Shown: positions 1-12,350, counted from the first letter of the stretch. The stretch is DNA of 64,000 nt from Salvator merianae (GCA_003586115.2 QVOM02000073.1:32914468-32978467), one strand, 5' to 3'. The notes: generated from the letters alone by a model not told the origin. Translations and numbers: made by a program.

Positions 1-97
1 CAGAATCTATATAAAACTCACATTTTCTCATGTTATTTGGGTTATTCCAAGTTTCAACAAACGTCATCACAGATAATTTAGCTTTGTGGAAAACCTT

Positions 98-341
98 CTC
101 TTTGGAATACCCTTCCCACTGCTGTTTGTGAGGCACCTACACTTATAGCTTTCAGATGCCTATTAAAGACCTATTTTTTTTTTTCAGGCATTCTGTGGGT
201 GAAAGGTTTGTTTCTTCCTTGCTCTACCCAGTTTTTAATGTTTTTTAATTGTTGTTTTTGCCGTTGTTTTTTTAATGTTTTGTAAACTGCTTTGAGATTT
301 TCTTAAAAGCGGAAAGTGTTTTTTTTTAAAAAAAAAAAAAA
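98..341 (+). mobile_element. L2 LINE, 3' end fragment
   Basis: Translation of about 105-180 gives WNTLPTAVCEAPTLIAF followed by RCLLKTY. This matches the last coding block of L2 reverse-transcriptase proteins (compare ALWNQLP...APTLLAFRKILKTH in the fuller copy at 40354-41067). It is followed by a T-rich 3' untranslated tail with the motif AAACTGCTTTGAGATTTT and an A-rich end. It is 5' truncated and has no coding capacity. Confidence 0.75.
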
Positions 342-528
342 CACAACCCTCTCTGCTTTGTGCATGGTTTTCAATTTTTCTCTTTTCTTCGTCATTCTTT
401 TCACTCACCTATTTCCTGAAGAAGCCTGGTAATTTTCTTTATTAAGTCTATAGTACTTTATGAAATTTATTGCAACATAGCATGCAACTTCTCTTCTTTC
501 TTTTTTAAATGCATTGTGAGTTTTTTCT

Positions 529-972
529 AGGGCCTTTCTGCGCTTACCTTGCTGTGATCTGAACCAGTGGGTCTGGGCCATGTGTAGTCCTCTGATATGA
601 ATCATAGCATGGTGGCATTGTTCTAGACAAGCCCCTGCACTGACCTGGAAGCTTGCATGAGCTTTGGAGGGTTCTGATGGCTAGAAAAGAAAGTTCCTCA
701 CCACAGAGCCCCCAAGGGACCCATTTCAGCAGTGTGCTTTGGTGCACCACCAAAATAATAATAATACACCACATTCGAACCTGCTTCTTGGTGTGAACTC
801 TGTGTGACATGGTTCCAGCTGCGGCTGCTCAGTCACACCGCGTTCCCAGTCAACATGGCAGTGGCTAGAAGTTTCCCCAGTCACTGTCATAGCATGGGCC
901 TCCAGCATTCTCACTGCAAATGCTAGAAGCCTGTTGCCTGGATGTTCCAGGCCTTGCAGTGCAAAAGGCCCT
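529..972. mobile_element. Non-autonomous DNA-transposon-like element (GGCCTTTCTGC family)
   Basis: The left end AGGGCCTTTCTGCGCTTAC faces a right end GCAGTGCAAAAGGCCCT, an imperfect terminal inverted repeat. Inside, the block CCAGCATT..CACTGCAAATGCT recurs in the element at 60036-60395. There is no transposase frame. Related ends occur at 6199, 28008, 28377, 30190 and 60036. Superfamily is not assigned because I could not read a reliable target-site duplication. Confidence 0.55.
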
Positions 973-2845
973 CAGTAGAAAACACAAAGCTAAATTTGCT
1001 AGTGCTTAGCAATTGATGTGTCTGACAAATTCTGATATTATGGATTTTATGGTACTGGGAAAAGGTTTTAAAATCCCGCTTCTCCATTATAAACAACAAA
1101 CCTTCATTGTTCATCATGGCTGTTTCTAATACATCCACTCACATTTAGTAGGATGCTACATTCCATTTTAATGGTAATTCAGGATCTCCCGGTGCTGTGA
1201 TAAAAGCAGTCTAAGCAGCTGATTCTTCTATCACTTTGTGTTAGTTTAAATGTGGACACTTTGTATAAACTCTGACCAGCTTCGCCTTTACTTCTTTGGA
1301 ATTGTCTCTGCAGGCAATTCCAAGCTGATGAGGAACTGGAACGCATGCTGAGTGTTGGAACAAGCCCATTCCTGTCCAGCTGCTCTAGCAATGTGAATCC
1401 CAGGCCTTCTGGTTATGTTCCCAATGGAACATCCTGATGTTGGATGTCCCACTCACGTCTCACCACAACTGGGGGAGGGCATGTCACATATGGTGCACGA
1501 GAGTGGGATGAGCCTTGAGGTTATGACTTTCAGGTCTTGAAGGTTAAAATCTAAAGGCCCCTTATTGTGCAACACCGGCAGTGGTGCAGAAGCATTCTTT
1601 GCAATGCCGTGGAACAGTTTCGTGACAGCATTTAAGCTGTTCACAGCAAGGACGCTTAGGGAACAGGTTAGGATGCCTCAGGGACAGTTACAGCAGATTG
1701 TGGTGTGAATGTGGCATTCCCATGATCCACCTGGAACTGTTCCCGAGTGCTGTGTACATGGATTGGGTCTTGTGGGAAGCTGAAGCCTCATTTTATTTGT
1801 CTGAACTGTGTTCTGGTCCATTGTATCATGAGCTACAGACATGAAATATATGTTGTTGTCATGCTCTACATGCAGTTGGCACAAATTCAGTGTTTTGCCC
1901 GATAAGTACCTGGAATTGTTATTGAATAAAGCTTACTTCACATAATTATGTTTATTAGTCCAGTGTCAATCATGTAAGGACAATTTTCCAATAATTCCAG
2001 CTAAATATGTTTAGGTTCTAAACCTAAAGGACATTCAGTTGGTAAATAAATAAGTGTCTGACTTTTTTGTAAGATGAAAAGACATAGTGAGATAACCAAT
2101 CAAAGGAACCTCTTTTGATCTGTGTACAGCTTGTTTTAAGATCTCTTACACATTGTTGTATCTGTATCTGTTAATTGTCTTCAAATAAAACTGTCATTTG
2201 CCCTGCACTTTTCAGTGTTGTCAACAGCTTGAATGAAAGTACAGATATTTATGAATATCTAAATGATATGGCATTCAGAAAAATTGTCCAATCTTAATGG
2301 CAAGGAGGAATAAATTCAGTTTTATCTTAGCAGTTTATAAAATAAGTATTGCAAGGATGATAAATGGGTTAGCAGATGAATTTAAGATATGTTCAGCAAT
2401 TTTTACACATTTTAAACAATCAAATGGAAATGAGGAAACAGGTTTAGCCACCATGGATAAGACTAAAGTAAGTGGTGTTAACACCTCCTTCTCCTTTTTA
2501 AAGCAAATAATTACTGACAGTGCAAACACGACTCCTTGTTGACAGCATCGACGTTTTCCTCATATGTGAGTCAGATGCCAAATCCCAAAGTCATTATTTA
2601 TTAAATATCTGTGTTAATTCTCTATTGCTTGTGCTAGCTATTTAGCTACTTGTGCTGTGGTTAACAGTGTGGGTACCCATTCCGTGATGAGCTGACATAT
2701 TTTTGAACATACACCTGCAGATCTCTCAAAGAGACTGTGTGCTTGTGCATGTGCATGCCTGCATGTGCACACATACATATGGTTTCCATTATCCAGATGT
2801 GCCCTACCCCTGTGGATTTGGTTTAGGATTCACAGTGAAAGGACT

Positions 2846-2915
2846 TCTTTTCTTTTCTTTTCTTTTCTTTTCTTTTCTTTTCTTTTCTTTTCTTTTCTTT
2901 TCTTTTCTTTCTTTT
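2846..2915. repeat. (TTTTC)n pentanucleotide tract
   Basis: About 70 bp of near-perfect TTTTC units form a pure pyrimidine strand. The long open frames across it (repeating FLFFS on one strand and KEKKR on the other) are simple-repeat artefacts. Confidence 0.95.
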
Positions 2916-3745
2916 GAGTACATCACTTTCCATCTTTTCATTACGGCTCTTGCTGAGGCTGCATCTTTATTCCCCTGCAGCAAGACAGCCATAGGGAGGA
3001 GGGATCTCAGGCATGCCCTGACCTTGTCAAGGCTGTTTCCATAACAACTGATCAGGCTGCCCTTAGAGTGCCAGTGCCTGTGCATGGAGACTGACTTTGC
3101 AAGGATCCCCATGAGCTGGCCATGCTGCACTGGCACTGACTCCTCCTAAATTTGCCACACAATATTTCTATGGCTGCTATGAGTTGAATTTAGAGGTTAG
3201 GATGGAAAAATCCTGCCCCATGTTTAAGACATCCTTCCCCTGCTCCCAGGACAGCAGCACAAATCCCCAGCCATGGAAACACTCCATCCTGGGACTTGGG
3301 GAAGGGTTCCTCCACAATGCTCTGAAGATGCACTCTGAGTCTTTTGCTGGACACAATTTGAACCACTTTTCAAAGAGAGAGGAAAAGCTACACTCTTCTG
3401 AATGCTCCCTCACTTGTTCAGAGGGGACAGATGAGCAGCGGGGGTCTGGTAATGGCCTTTGCTGATCAACATTCAGGTTAGCCTCTACTGCAGGTAAGAA
3501 ACTGGATGAGGTGTTCTACTCTGTGCTTTCCTACTTTGTGTTCCTGAAGATGATTTCTATATAGAATCTTAATGGGAAAAATCGTAGTTCATTACTTATT
3601 TAATGCTCAGTTATGAAGTGCTACGATGCAATAACTGTAGTTGTGTCACTGACGTATCCGGAACTATGACTAATAATATCACAGACAAATCCAGTGGCCT
3701 TTTGGAGGAGTTGCACTTTCTAATGCATTTTTTTTTTTCTTTCAG

Positions 3746-3854
3746 GTTGTATGAAGGCAAAGAATTGACAGAATTTGAAGAAGCCATGAGGGGACTTTTT
3801 GAATCAATCAACAACCTGATGAAAAGTCATTATCAGACAACTGCTTTATTACAG
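3746..3854 (+). CDS. DOCK2: DOCK2 internal exon A
   Basis: This exon encodes part of the helical region between DHR-1 and DHR-2 of DOCK2, the cytosolic Rac exchange factor of leukocytes that works with ELMO. It is bordered by a poly-T tract ending TTTCAG and by a GTTTGT donor. The first base completes a codon split with the previous exon, then 36 codons read [10 protein letters not shown]... and end TTALLQ. The stretch [10 protein letters not shown] matches mammalian DOCK2 as I remember it. DOCK1 and DOCK5 differ strongly here. It enters with one base left of a codon and leaves in phase 0, which fits the next exon. The ATG upstream in the same open frame is intronic and is not a start. Family assignment is firm; the exon number is not given because I could not count it. 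Confidence 0.95.
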
Positions 3855-5237
3855 GTTTGTCTGTTTTATCTATTTTGTACTGGGTGAGAGCATACAGAAG
3901 TGCTAATGTGTATATGTTGCCCTTAGAAGCTCAATATCTTTCTGCCTTCGTTAGAAGTAAAGGCTTCCTGAAAAGGCCTCAAAGGCTTGTGTAGTTATTG
4001 CTGGCGGTATTTGAACAACCTGAAAGTTTTCTTGTTCAATTGATCAGAGGAATAGAACGCCTTATTAAGGAACTGACATAGTGTCCTTTAAGTATTAAAA
4101 GGCAGATTTTTAGTGTGTTTTTATACAGTAGCCAAGAGAACTGTGATATTTTAAATCCTGTAACACACTGTGGTGTAGTTCATCTGGACTCTAAGGCTGA
4201 AGTCCAGTGCCTACAGATCAGTCCCCCAATCCCCCAATAACTGGAGGATTACTGGGGCAGGCGTAAATGGTGCCCATCTGATCAAGCCTAGCATCAGCAA
4301 GGCTGACAATTAGTCACTGTGACATCCTTTCTTCTAAGGGTGGGTCAGTAAATGTCATGTTGGCAGTATCATGGTGTGATAATTACTGTCTACCCAGACG
4401 TGGCACAAACAAGCATACTGGCATAACAAATTGAGTGGCCCTTACACTGCTATGGTGTGGCAGCTGAAAACCACTTCCACTGTCATCAGTGTAGATGAAA
4501 AAGGACCGGTATGCTATAACTTGGGATGCAAGTGAGGAACCATCTTGCTTTCCATCTTATATCATAAAGAAGATAATTGTGTATTATGTCACAGATGTCC
4601 CAGCATGTGCAGGATTAGAAATGGTCACTTTATGATTCCTAATTTAAAATATATTTCTTAGCAAATATTTTTCATAGCAAGGCAACAGAGGGATTGGAAT
4701 CAAGATGATACTGTAATATGTGCAGGTTTATAATGTTAACTGTAATTACTTTGGAATTTCAGCACTGTAGAAGTAGATGGGAAGGGGAGGAAAAAGAAGA
4801 GAAACACTAGCTGAATGTTTTTCAGGAGTGTGAATATGTATGGTGATGTAAAGTGTTCCACCCTGTAAGACCATTAGACCAGGGGTTTAACCTTTTTAGC
4901 TGTACGCCTGGAATAAGATTAACTTATGGAGCTTCCTGGTGGAGCTCATACCTGTACAATTTATCATGTCCACTTGGGCTTCTAAATAATGTGCTAGTGA
5001 GTGAAATACTAGCGAAAAAGCATATTCTGTAGCACTTGGGATATCATTTGATGACCACATCAGTTTATACAAGCGACAAATCCAAGCAATGTTAGATTTT
5101 GTTAAAATGGAAGCAAACATTATTGATGGTTTGCTTCAATAGCCATTGGTGTTTTCTGAAACTTGTTCTGCAGCTGCTTAAATGTGCTTAACACTGGCCA
5201 GTCTCCACGTTAATATGTTGGGCCTTTCTTTATTGGT

Positions 5238-5355
5238 CTTATTCTGGAATATATCCTGGAATAGGGGGCTGCCATCTGCATACCAGTGGAGGCTATGACA
5301 GGCCTCAGGCAGCATGTGGCACAGCCCCCTATTCTGGGATATATTCCAGAATAAG
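5238..5355. repeat. Inverted repeat around a GC-richer loop
   Basis: The arm CTTATTCTGGAATATATCC starting at 5238 and running to about 5268 is the reverse complement, with few mismatches, of 5325-5355, which ends ATATTCCAGAATAAG. A loop of about 56 bp separates them. The arm shares TTATTCTGGAATAT with the palindromic elements at 12025 and 48049, so it may be a relative of that family. Confidence 0.75.
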
Positions 5356-5370
5356 CTCTAAAGACTCTAG

Positions 5371-5540
5371 GGCTGAGATCACATGTAGCAAAAAAGTGAC
5401 TCAAAAGACCCTTAGAGAGCATACCTTGTGGCACTAATCTAATTTTTCTAGCTTTGAATGTTCATGAGAGGGGGGAGGGGTAGACTGGCTTGTCAACGAT
5501 CCCATCTGTGAACCGTCTATAAACTGCCTTTAAGCAGCCT
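5371..5540. mobile_element. MITE-like element, copy 1 of a pair (other copy 14902-15100)
   Basis: It begins GGCTGAGATCACATGTAGC and ends ...TTTAAGCAGCC. The blocks CTCAAAAG...CTTAGAGA, TGGCAC, TTTTCTAGC...GAATGTTCATG, TGTGAAC and AGC(T)GCCT occur in the same order in the element at 14902-15100. It has no coding capacity. The outer ends are more eroded than in the other copy. Confidence 0.6.
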
Positions 5541-5590
5541 CATTTTTAAAAAAATGTGTATGAACACAGTCTTAGCTGTTGCAGGCTTTT

Positions 5591-5695
5591 TCTGAAATCT
5601 TTTAAATATGTTGTTGAGGAGGAGGAGGAGAGAAAAGCTGAGTTCACCTCCTCCTCCTCCTTCTCCTCCTCAACATCAAATTTAAAAGATTTCAG
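5591..5695. repeat. Long hairpin with GAGGAG/CTCCTC stem
   Basis: The left arm starts CTGAAATCTTTTAAATATG and runs into a GAGGAGGAGGAG tract. The right arm runs CTCCTCCTCCTCCTTCTCC and ends TTTAAAAGATTTCAG. The arms are about 40-48 bp with only a few mismatches and one small length difference, around a loop of roughly 15-20 bp. The acidic open frame on the minus strand (EEEKEEEE) comes from this repeat and is not a gene. Confidence 0.85.
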
Positions 5696-6198
5696 ATCTT
5701 GCTTGCCAAAAATATAAAAAGAGCTCTGCTGAAGGAGATTTGAGATCATTTTAGTTCAGCAGACTGTTCTTACAAGAGGTGAAACAGTTGCCAACAGGAA
5801 CCCCATAAGCAGGACACATACACAGCACTCTTGTTTATTCATGATCCTGTAGCAGATGGTGATTAAAAGCTCTCTATGTTTAAAAGTTGTCTTAACAATA
5901 TATGCTGCCTTTGGTTTTTGACTTCTTCTCCTTAACACACCACTCTGTTTTTTGGGGGTTATTTCTTTATTGTAAGTGGAACATTCTAGCTTCTGTTAGC
6001 AAATGGTTGCAGTATCAAAATCTTCTGGCAAATATACATTTGCAGTGTTTATTTCCAAAACAGTACAGCCAGGATTGTAGACAAAGTTATTTTCTATCTT
6101 CTTAATCTGTTGTGTTTTGCTCTATGATTTCTAATCTCATGTTTTTTCTCTTTAGGTAGTTTAAAAATTAAATTGTCAAACAGGTTAGCTTGAAATAT

Positions 6199-6668
6199 AG
6201 GGCCTTTCTGCACTTTCCATCTTAGAACAGGATAATTATGTTGTTCTAAGGTGGAATAAACCTCATTGTGTGGACACCGTCCACACTGCAAGGCCTTAGA
6301 ACAGAATGGCAGCATTCGTGGTGCTTATGTTCCTCACCATGATGGCAGCTGGGAAGCATCCAGCTGCTGCTATGGCAACTAACAACCACACCGTGCAGGT
6401 GCAGCTCCTCAATCATGCAGGTGCAGACTCACTATTGTGCAGGCACAATGCCACCACACTATGCGGCTGTGCATTTGCAAACACAAAGCAGGTGCAAACA
6501 CACTTTACTGGGAGCAGTCTAGCTGCTTTGGGTACAGCTGTGGAGCACGATTTAGTGCTTCACAGCTAGGAGCGATCGGGAGCACTGGAGTCTGCTCCTG
6601 ATTGTGCGGGCCTCCACAAAGTGTGGAGTCACTTGGCTAGTGGCCAACCCTGATGCTCACACAGGCCC
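6199..6668. mobile_element. Non-autonomous DNA-transposon-like element (GGCCTTTCTGC family)
   Basis: The left end is AGGGCCTTTCTGCACTTTCC. It is followed at once by an imperfect palindrome CTTAGAACAGGATAA...TTGTTCTAAGG that also occurs in the element at 60036-60395. The interior is GC-richer than the surrounding intron. The proposed right end, GCTCACACAGGCCC, is weak. An 87-codon open frame inside shows no recognisable protein. Confidence 0.5.
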
Positions 6669-8579
6669 ATAACTTCATTTTGACTACTTGCAGCAATCTC
6701 TACTGAATTTGTATTCTGATGAATATATCTTTTTGATCCTGAGAATATTATTTAGGTTTCTGGACCATGAAATTTTATAACTAGTGTATTTCCATTGCTA
6801 AATTCTATCATCCTGCATAGCAACAAACTTGAGTACTAGGCAAAAATAATCAATTATACCTTGAATCACACAATTTAGTTTCAGTGCTTTAAGATCTACA
6901 GGTTAGAATATACAGTATGATGATAATACTAGGCATGGTGAAGTTGAAAAAGAGTGAAGAGATTTAAATCTGTAGACTTTGTTATTAGAAGTAATTTAAG
7001 CATATTTTTGTGCATGCATGTCTGTGAGAGAGAGAGAGAGAGTGGTGAGAAAACAGCAACATTTTGATCATACACATACTAAAAGGTCAACATATAAATA
7101 TATTTAAATTGTAGTTTTCTTTATTTCCTTCACTAACAAGAATAAATGTGCTTTGGGTTCTATTGATAAGCAAAACAAATATACTTTTCCTCAAGCACCT
7201 GATTCATTTGATCTTTGTAGTTTCAGACAATAACTGATAGCCCACACAGAGATTATTTTAAAGGCATAGCCATTAGAAGTCAGAGGTGTGTAGAAATATA
7301 ATAAATTGCGGTCAGCTAATAAAGATTTCTATAACATTGTGGGAGAAAGTAAAGCAACAAGGAAAGAAAGCCACTTTTAAGTCAGACTTTTGCAGGGGGA
7401 GAAGATAAGGTGCCAAATGTATAGGAAAAGAGACACTAAAATAAAAAAAAACCCTACAGTAGCGCGTACATGAACTGATTATAAATTAGATCAGCAGACC
7501 ACTTTGATCATAAAACTAAGCTTACGATGCTGAGAGTAGCTGGAGAAATAATTTTAGCTGCATCACCATGGTTGAGGCTAGGTAAAACTTCTCCCTTCTC
7601 AAATTCTCCAAAGATTCTTTCCTCAAAGAAATCTGACAAGATAATGATCAAAACAATTTATTCTTTTTACACACTTCCAAATAATTTTATTGTCTTGATT
7701 TAAGGAGGCTGTCCTTGCAAAGAGGCAGTTTTAAAAGCAAATCATTTGATTTGAGTAATCAGTTGAGAATAAAAGAACAGTCCTATAAATTTGTTAAAGA
7801 GACCAAAAGGTCAGTAAAATAAAATCCTACTTATGAGTCCTGTTTCTTAATTTGTTTTAAGTCACCCTGGTCCTCCTTGTAGCTAAGTAGCTATCTGCTG
7901 CAAGGAAAAGTAAAATTAACTATTGTAGCACAATATCCTGTTATAATTGCAGCTCTGCCTGGATTACTGTGCAGAAAGTAAAGAAAGAGTTTGATGTGAG
8001 CTGTCGCTACCTGGAAATACTTCACATGATATTATTAGTCATGTGTATGATGTGACAGGAAGGTTAGGTCACATGGAAAGAAAATCTAGCAGCTGTAACA
8101 TCATTCTGCTGCTGTGGCAAATATAAAACACAGAGTATCAATCTAATGTCTAGACAATGTTTGATAATTCCACATGTGCTTTATACCTGTAAATCAATAA
8201 ATTGCGGAATATACATAGGTGATGTCTGGAGGTAGTCAGTATTATTGAAGACCATTTTTCCATGGAATAAGACATTCCAAAATCTGTTTTCCATACTGAT
8301 CTTAAACAATGAGAGCCTTATCAGTGATCTTTAATATATTTGATAGATCAGCCCTGTTTGGCCTTTAAGAAGTCCTGTGAGATAAATAAGCAGTTGATAA
8401 AACAGAGTTAATGAGTGAGACATTGAATTCTTTATAATATTAGAAGATTGGATTGAATGCAGAGCTGTAAATTTTAAACCATAAGTAAGAAGTGTCCACT
8501 AAAGCATTTTTAAATCCTCTTTAGATTTTGGTCTACTTGGAGTAGTATAAAAGTCTTTTAATTTAAATTAGCAGAATCA

Positions 8580-10760
8580 AATTCCAATCGTTATGAGATG
8601 GAATGTATTTTAAAATTGGATGATATCTGAAAGGCATAATTTGGGAGGAGTAGGGAATAAGTTTATCCTTTCATTTGTGTAATACTTGATGCACATATCT
8701 AAACCAAGGAGTTTCAATCTTGGTACTTCTCTTAGAATATTTGGTTAAAAAATGGAGATTTGATAAATCCAGGTATTTCTCAATTTATTGCCACCAATGT
8801 TTAGAATGGTTAGCCACCATAAATACTCTACATATATGGAATGCTTCAAAATAAAGTGAAAGATTTGGATATCCCCACCTTCCCTTTTCTTTGGTTTTAT
8901 ATAGAAAAGCTTTAGAAATTCTAGCTTTTTTTTTTTTAACCAGCAAATATAAAGTTATCAAAATTCCTTTCCTATTTCTGCAAGGTAATTAAAGAATTAT
9001 GGAATGAAATTGTTTGAAATAGATACAATAATTTTGACAAAATTATCATTTTTAATGCTGCAATTATACCTACAATTTTTTTCTTCCAAGAGATAATATC
9101 TTTTTAATTTTCTGCCATAAGTTCCTGTAATGCATATTTTTTACTTAATTTCTTTTATTTAATTTTTTAATTATACAAAAAGAAATAACAAAAAAAAGAG
9201 ATTATAACAAAGAAAAATAGTGCTCCTCCAAAAAAGAATATATATTGAAAAGGAAATAAAAAAAGAAACAAACAAAAAACAATAACTACTTCCCCACCAC
9301 CACACTACCAAACTACCACTTGTGCACACTGGTTGACAACTTTAAATTATTTCTTCCATCTTCTTTCTCTTTCATTTTTATATTAGCTGTTCCAAAGAGT
9401 TAGTCTTATTATTTCTTCTCTCAGTTCTTCCTGCGATTGGGTCTCATTGAAAAATACAATAAATCTTTCCATTTTTCCTCTGTTTTACAAACCATACCTT
9501 GACTTTTAAATCTTATTTTGTAATACATATTTTAGGAATATGTACTCCTAAATATTTGAAACCTTTCTGTACCTCTGCAAATTTGAAGTTCAGATTTAGA
9601 ACCAATAGTAAGAAGAATTGATTGGGATTTATTTAAATTAACCCGTAACCTGGACATGTTAATAAATGCTTTTAATTCAGTGCATAGTGCTCTTATAGAT
9701 TTGCAGGAATCCTTTGTAAGCAAATCATTTGTGTATTGCAAACAAGGTGACAGAGGACATCCTTTCTTTGTCCCTTTTTCAGTTTTAAATGAAGAAGAGA
9801 TGACACAATTAGCAGCAATAAGTGCATATGAAGTAGTATGTATGTATTTACCCATTCAAATGAATTTATTATAAAAATCCATATGCTTTAAGGTTTCTGT
9901 AAATTGGTGACTGACTGAATCAAATGCTTTATAAATATCAAGAGAGTAAAGTTAATGTTGATATTGATAGATTCACTGTAGAAAACAGCATTTAAGATTA
10001 TACTAATAGGGTCAAAGATTGATTTGGTAGGCATGAATCCAAACTCTTCCTTTCCAGTTATATCGTTTATAAAAAAATCTAGCTTATTTGCGAACATATT
10101 TGTAAATATTATATAGTCTTGATTTGTCAATGCAATGAGTCCATAAGAGTCAGCTTTTTCTGCTGGATTTCTTAAATATGACTATAATAGATTGTACCCA
10201 AGACTCCCTTCCAAAATATTATTGAACAACATCACTAACTTTGATGTAAGACTTTCTTTAAAGATTTTATAGAAAGCAGAAGGGAAGCCATTAGTAGTTG
10301 GATTTTTATTATTTTTCAAGTTAACAGATAGTATTTCATCTTCAGTAACAGGAGATGTGAGAGTGATATTTTGTTTATCGTTTAGTTATATGAAGAGACT
10401 GAAAGTAATTACGGAGACAATTATGAGGAGTTTTATGGACAGAATATAAATTGCTTTAAAAATCTTAGAAGACTTGTACAATACTTGTGTTATCTGTAAT
10501 TAGTGTTTTGGAAGTATCATCCATAAGGCCACCAATGTAATTGCTTCTTTTACATGTTTTTAGATATGAAAATAACATATTAAAACTGCAAATAATATCT
10601 GTGTTTTGAATATAAATGAGCTCTATTAATTTATGCTGCTTCGGCAGTCATAATATGTTTTCTTTTGTTGAATAATTCTTTGTACAATTTACAACCTGAC
10701 TTTTGAAACTTGTCTTCCAAAAATTTTACTTTACTATTTTTTTCCTGTTCTTGATACCTT
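8580..10760 (-). mobile_element. L1 LINE, antisense, decayed ORF2
   Basis: Reading the minus strand gives recognisable but broken L1 ORF2 pieces. At 9888-10130 it reads TNQDYIIFTNMFANKLDFF and GFMPTKSIFDPI, typical of the L1 reverse transcriptase. At 9532-9855 it reads SSSFKTEKGTKKGCPLSP, the conserved GxxQGCPLSP-like block. Around 8750-8930 it reads KREGG and later residues of the region after the RT. Near 10530 GGLMDDTSKTLITDN belongs to the segment before the RT. Many stops and an A/T-rich insertion-like stretch at 9150-9300 show it is long dead. The 5' half (endonuclease) is missing. Confidence 0.8.
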
Positions 10761-11633
10761 TGTGTAACAACCCAATGAGTTTATGAGATACAAACCCCTT
10801 ATTACTGCTTTCATATCATCCTATTGCATATCAATAGGTATTTCTTTTGATCCGTTATGCTTGAAATAATATTTTATTTCTATGCTTTACACAGAATAAG
10901 GAAATTTAGTTTCCTTAGTTTACAATTTATATCATAGGACTATAGCAGGAATTCTGCATAAACTGAGGCATTATCAAATAAAACTATTTGACTGATTCTT
11001 GCTGTTGTAAGTAGTTAAGTCAGATGCTTAGAATGTAATATATAGCCAGTGCCACCCCAGTCTGCCTTTCCCCCCTCTCATGGACATTCTGTGCTAAAAA
11101 AGGTAGATTAGAGATGGGATGAGAACATGAGTGCCACATGGTTTTGCCTCTAAACTACTTTTGAGCTGCTTTTTTTGATACAGAAGAACACAACCTCATC
11201 TTGTAAATGCCGAATGACAGCAGTAACTGTCAATCAACTTGTTACCTTTGGTTTGTCTCAGGTGTGTTTGTGAACATCTGAAACCTTGAGCACAGCATAT
11301 AATCTATAACACAAGTTGTACATAATTAATTTTAATTTTAGTTAGTTTTATAAGTTAAGCAATTTTCAGTATTACTTGGTAATGTAGAACTAGTGTAGTG
11401 ATGGGTAGAATGTTGGACTGGACCCTTGGAGGCCAGAAACCTACTTGGTCCTGGAGCTTTTGCACATAAAATGAATAAGATGACAATTCTTTCTAATGCT
11501 TGAGGAAAAACAGGTTATGAATGATTTTTTTTTGAAATATAAATAAATAAATAACCTAGTGTGTGTCTTAGATATGGAACTGCAGTTGCAAATTTATCCT
11601 GCATAGGCAGTTTTATTCTGATTGGTTTCTCTG

Positions 11634-11692
11634 GGGTTGCATCCGGACATCACTTACTTATTCTGCTAAATTTGAATATTCTGGAAAAAAAA
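11634..11692. mobile_element. Half copy of the palindromic GCATCCAGAC element
   Basis: GTTGCATCCGGACATCACTT, TATTCTGCTAAATTTG and ATATTCTGGAA parallel the left arm of the element at 12025-12162 with scattered mismatches. The matching right arm is not present here, so this is a truncated copy. Confidence 0.6.
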
Positions 11693-12024
11693 ATGAATTT
11701 CATCAAAACTCCACTCCCCTAAATGGCAAGGCTGTTTTAGGTCATAAAAACAGTTGATGGATCCTACTGTATGTAACTTTTTGCTTTATTACAGCATATC
11801 TGTAGTATTTTTTTTTCCTGAAAAGGTGTCCCAGATCACTTTGTGGATTAAAAAATTCTATGCACATGCCAATAAAATTCATATGTCAATGTGTGAGAGG
11901 TGGTCTGAGAAATGCGGAGTGATAAAACTTCCCTCCCTCTCTCATATCAATAGGATGATCTCCTGAACTCCTTTAAGTTTGATCTTGTCCATGGACTAAA
12001 GTTTGGATAACTTTGTGTGTCTTG

Positions 12025-12162
12025 GGCTGCATCCAGACATCACTTATTTATTCCACTATATTTGGATATTCTGGAATAAAGCATGGATATTCCAGAATAT
12101 CCATGCTTTATTCTGGAATATCCAGATATAGTGGAATAAGTAAGCAACATTTAGATGCAATC
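12025..12162. mobile_element. Palindromic MITE (fold-back element), copy 1
   Basis: The element begins GGCTGCATCCAGACATCACT and ends with the imperfect inverted counterpart AACATTTAGATGCAATC. Nearly the whole 138 bp is a perfect-sense hairpin: the left arm TTCCACTATATTTGGATATT..., the right arm ...GGATATTCC..ATAGTGGAA, with about three mismatches in 43 positions around the centre near 12092. A second full copy lies at 48049-48184 and a half copy at 11634-11692. Confidence 0.8.
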
Positions 12163-12350
12163 TTTAAAATTCTGAACATTAAATTTGTAATGTTGATGAA
12201 ATCCCACTTTTGAGCTTAGTGGGACATTGTTTTGAATAAAAATGCATAATAGCCTATAAATTTCATCAGTTACATGAAATACTTTAGTTTAAAGACATTT
12301 ATGAAATGCAGTACACAACAAAGTGATCACATATCTTTTATTTCTTTCAG

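Larger units (their letters stand above)
1..3745 (+). other. DOCK2: DOCK2 intron upstream of exon A (partial)
   Basis: The intron continues to the left of the window. The preceding DOCK2 exon was looked for and not found. The stretch holds an L2 tail (98-341), a MITE-like element (529-972) and a (TTTTC)n tract (2846-2915). From about 980 to 2700 and from 2920 to 3740 I recognise nothing. The short open frames there have no family resemblance that I can see. Confidence 0.8.
3855..12350 (+). other. DOCK2: DOCK2 intron A-B (8.5 kb)
   Basis: It holds several hairpin elements (5238-5355, 5371-5540, 5591-5695), a MITE-like copy (6199-6668), an antisense L1 (8580-10760) and the palindromic elements at 11634 and 12025. 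From 3900 to 5200 and from 6670 to 8560 it is AT-rich intron in which I recognise no repeat family, apart from a short (GA)n run at 7025-7042. Confidence 0.85.

Noticed and set aside
2703..3136. Frames of 113 and 110 codons on opposite strands
   Set aside because: Most of their length is the translation of the (TTTTC)n tract.
3603..3887. 94-codon frame around exon A as a complete protein
   Set aside because: The part before 3746 and after 3854 lies in intron; the splice borders and DOCK2 homology define the exon.
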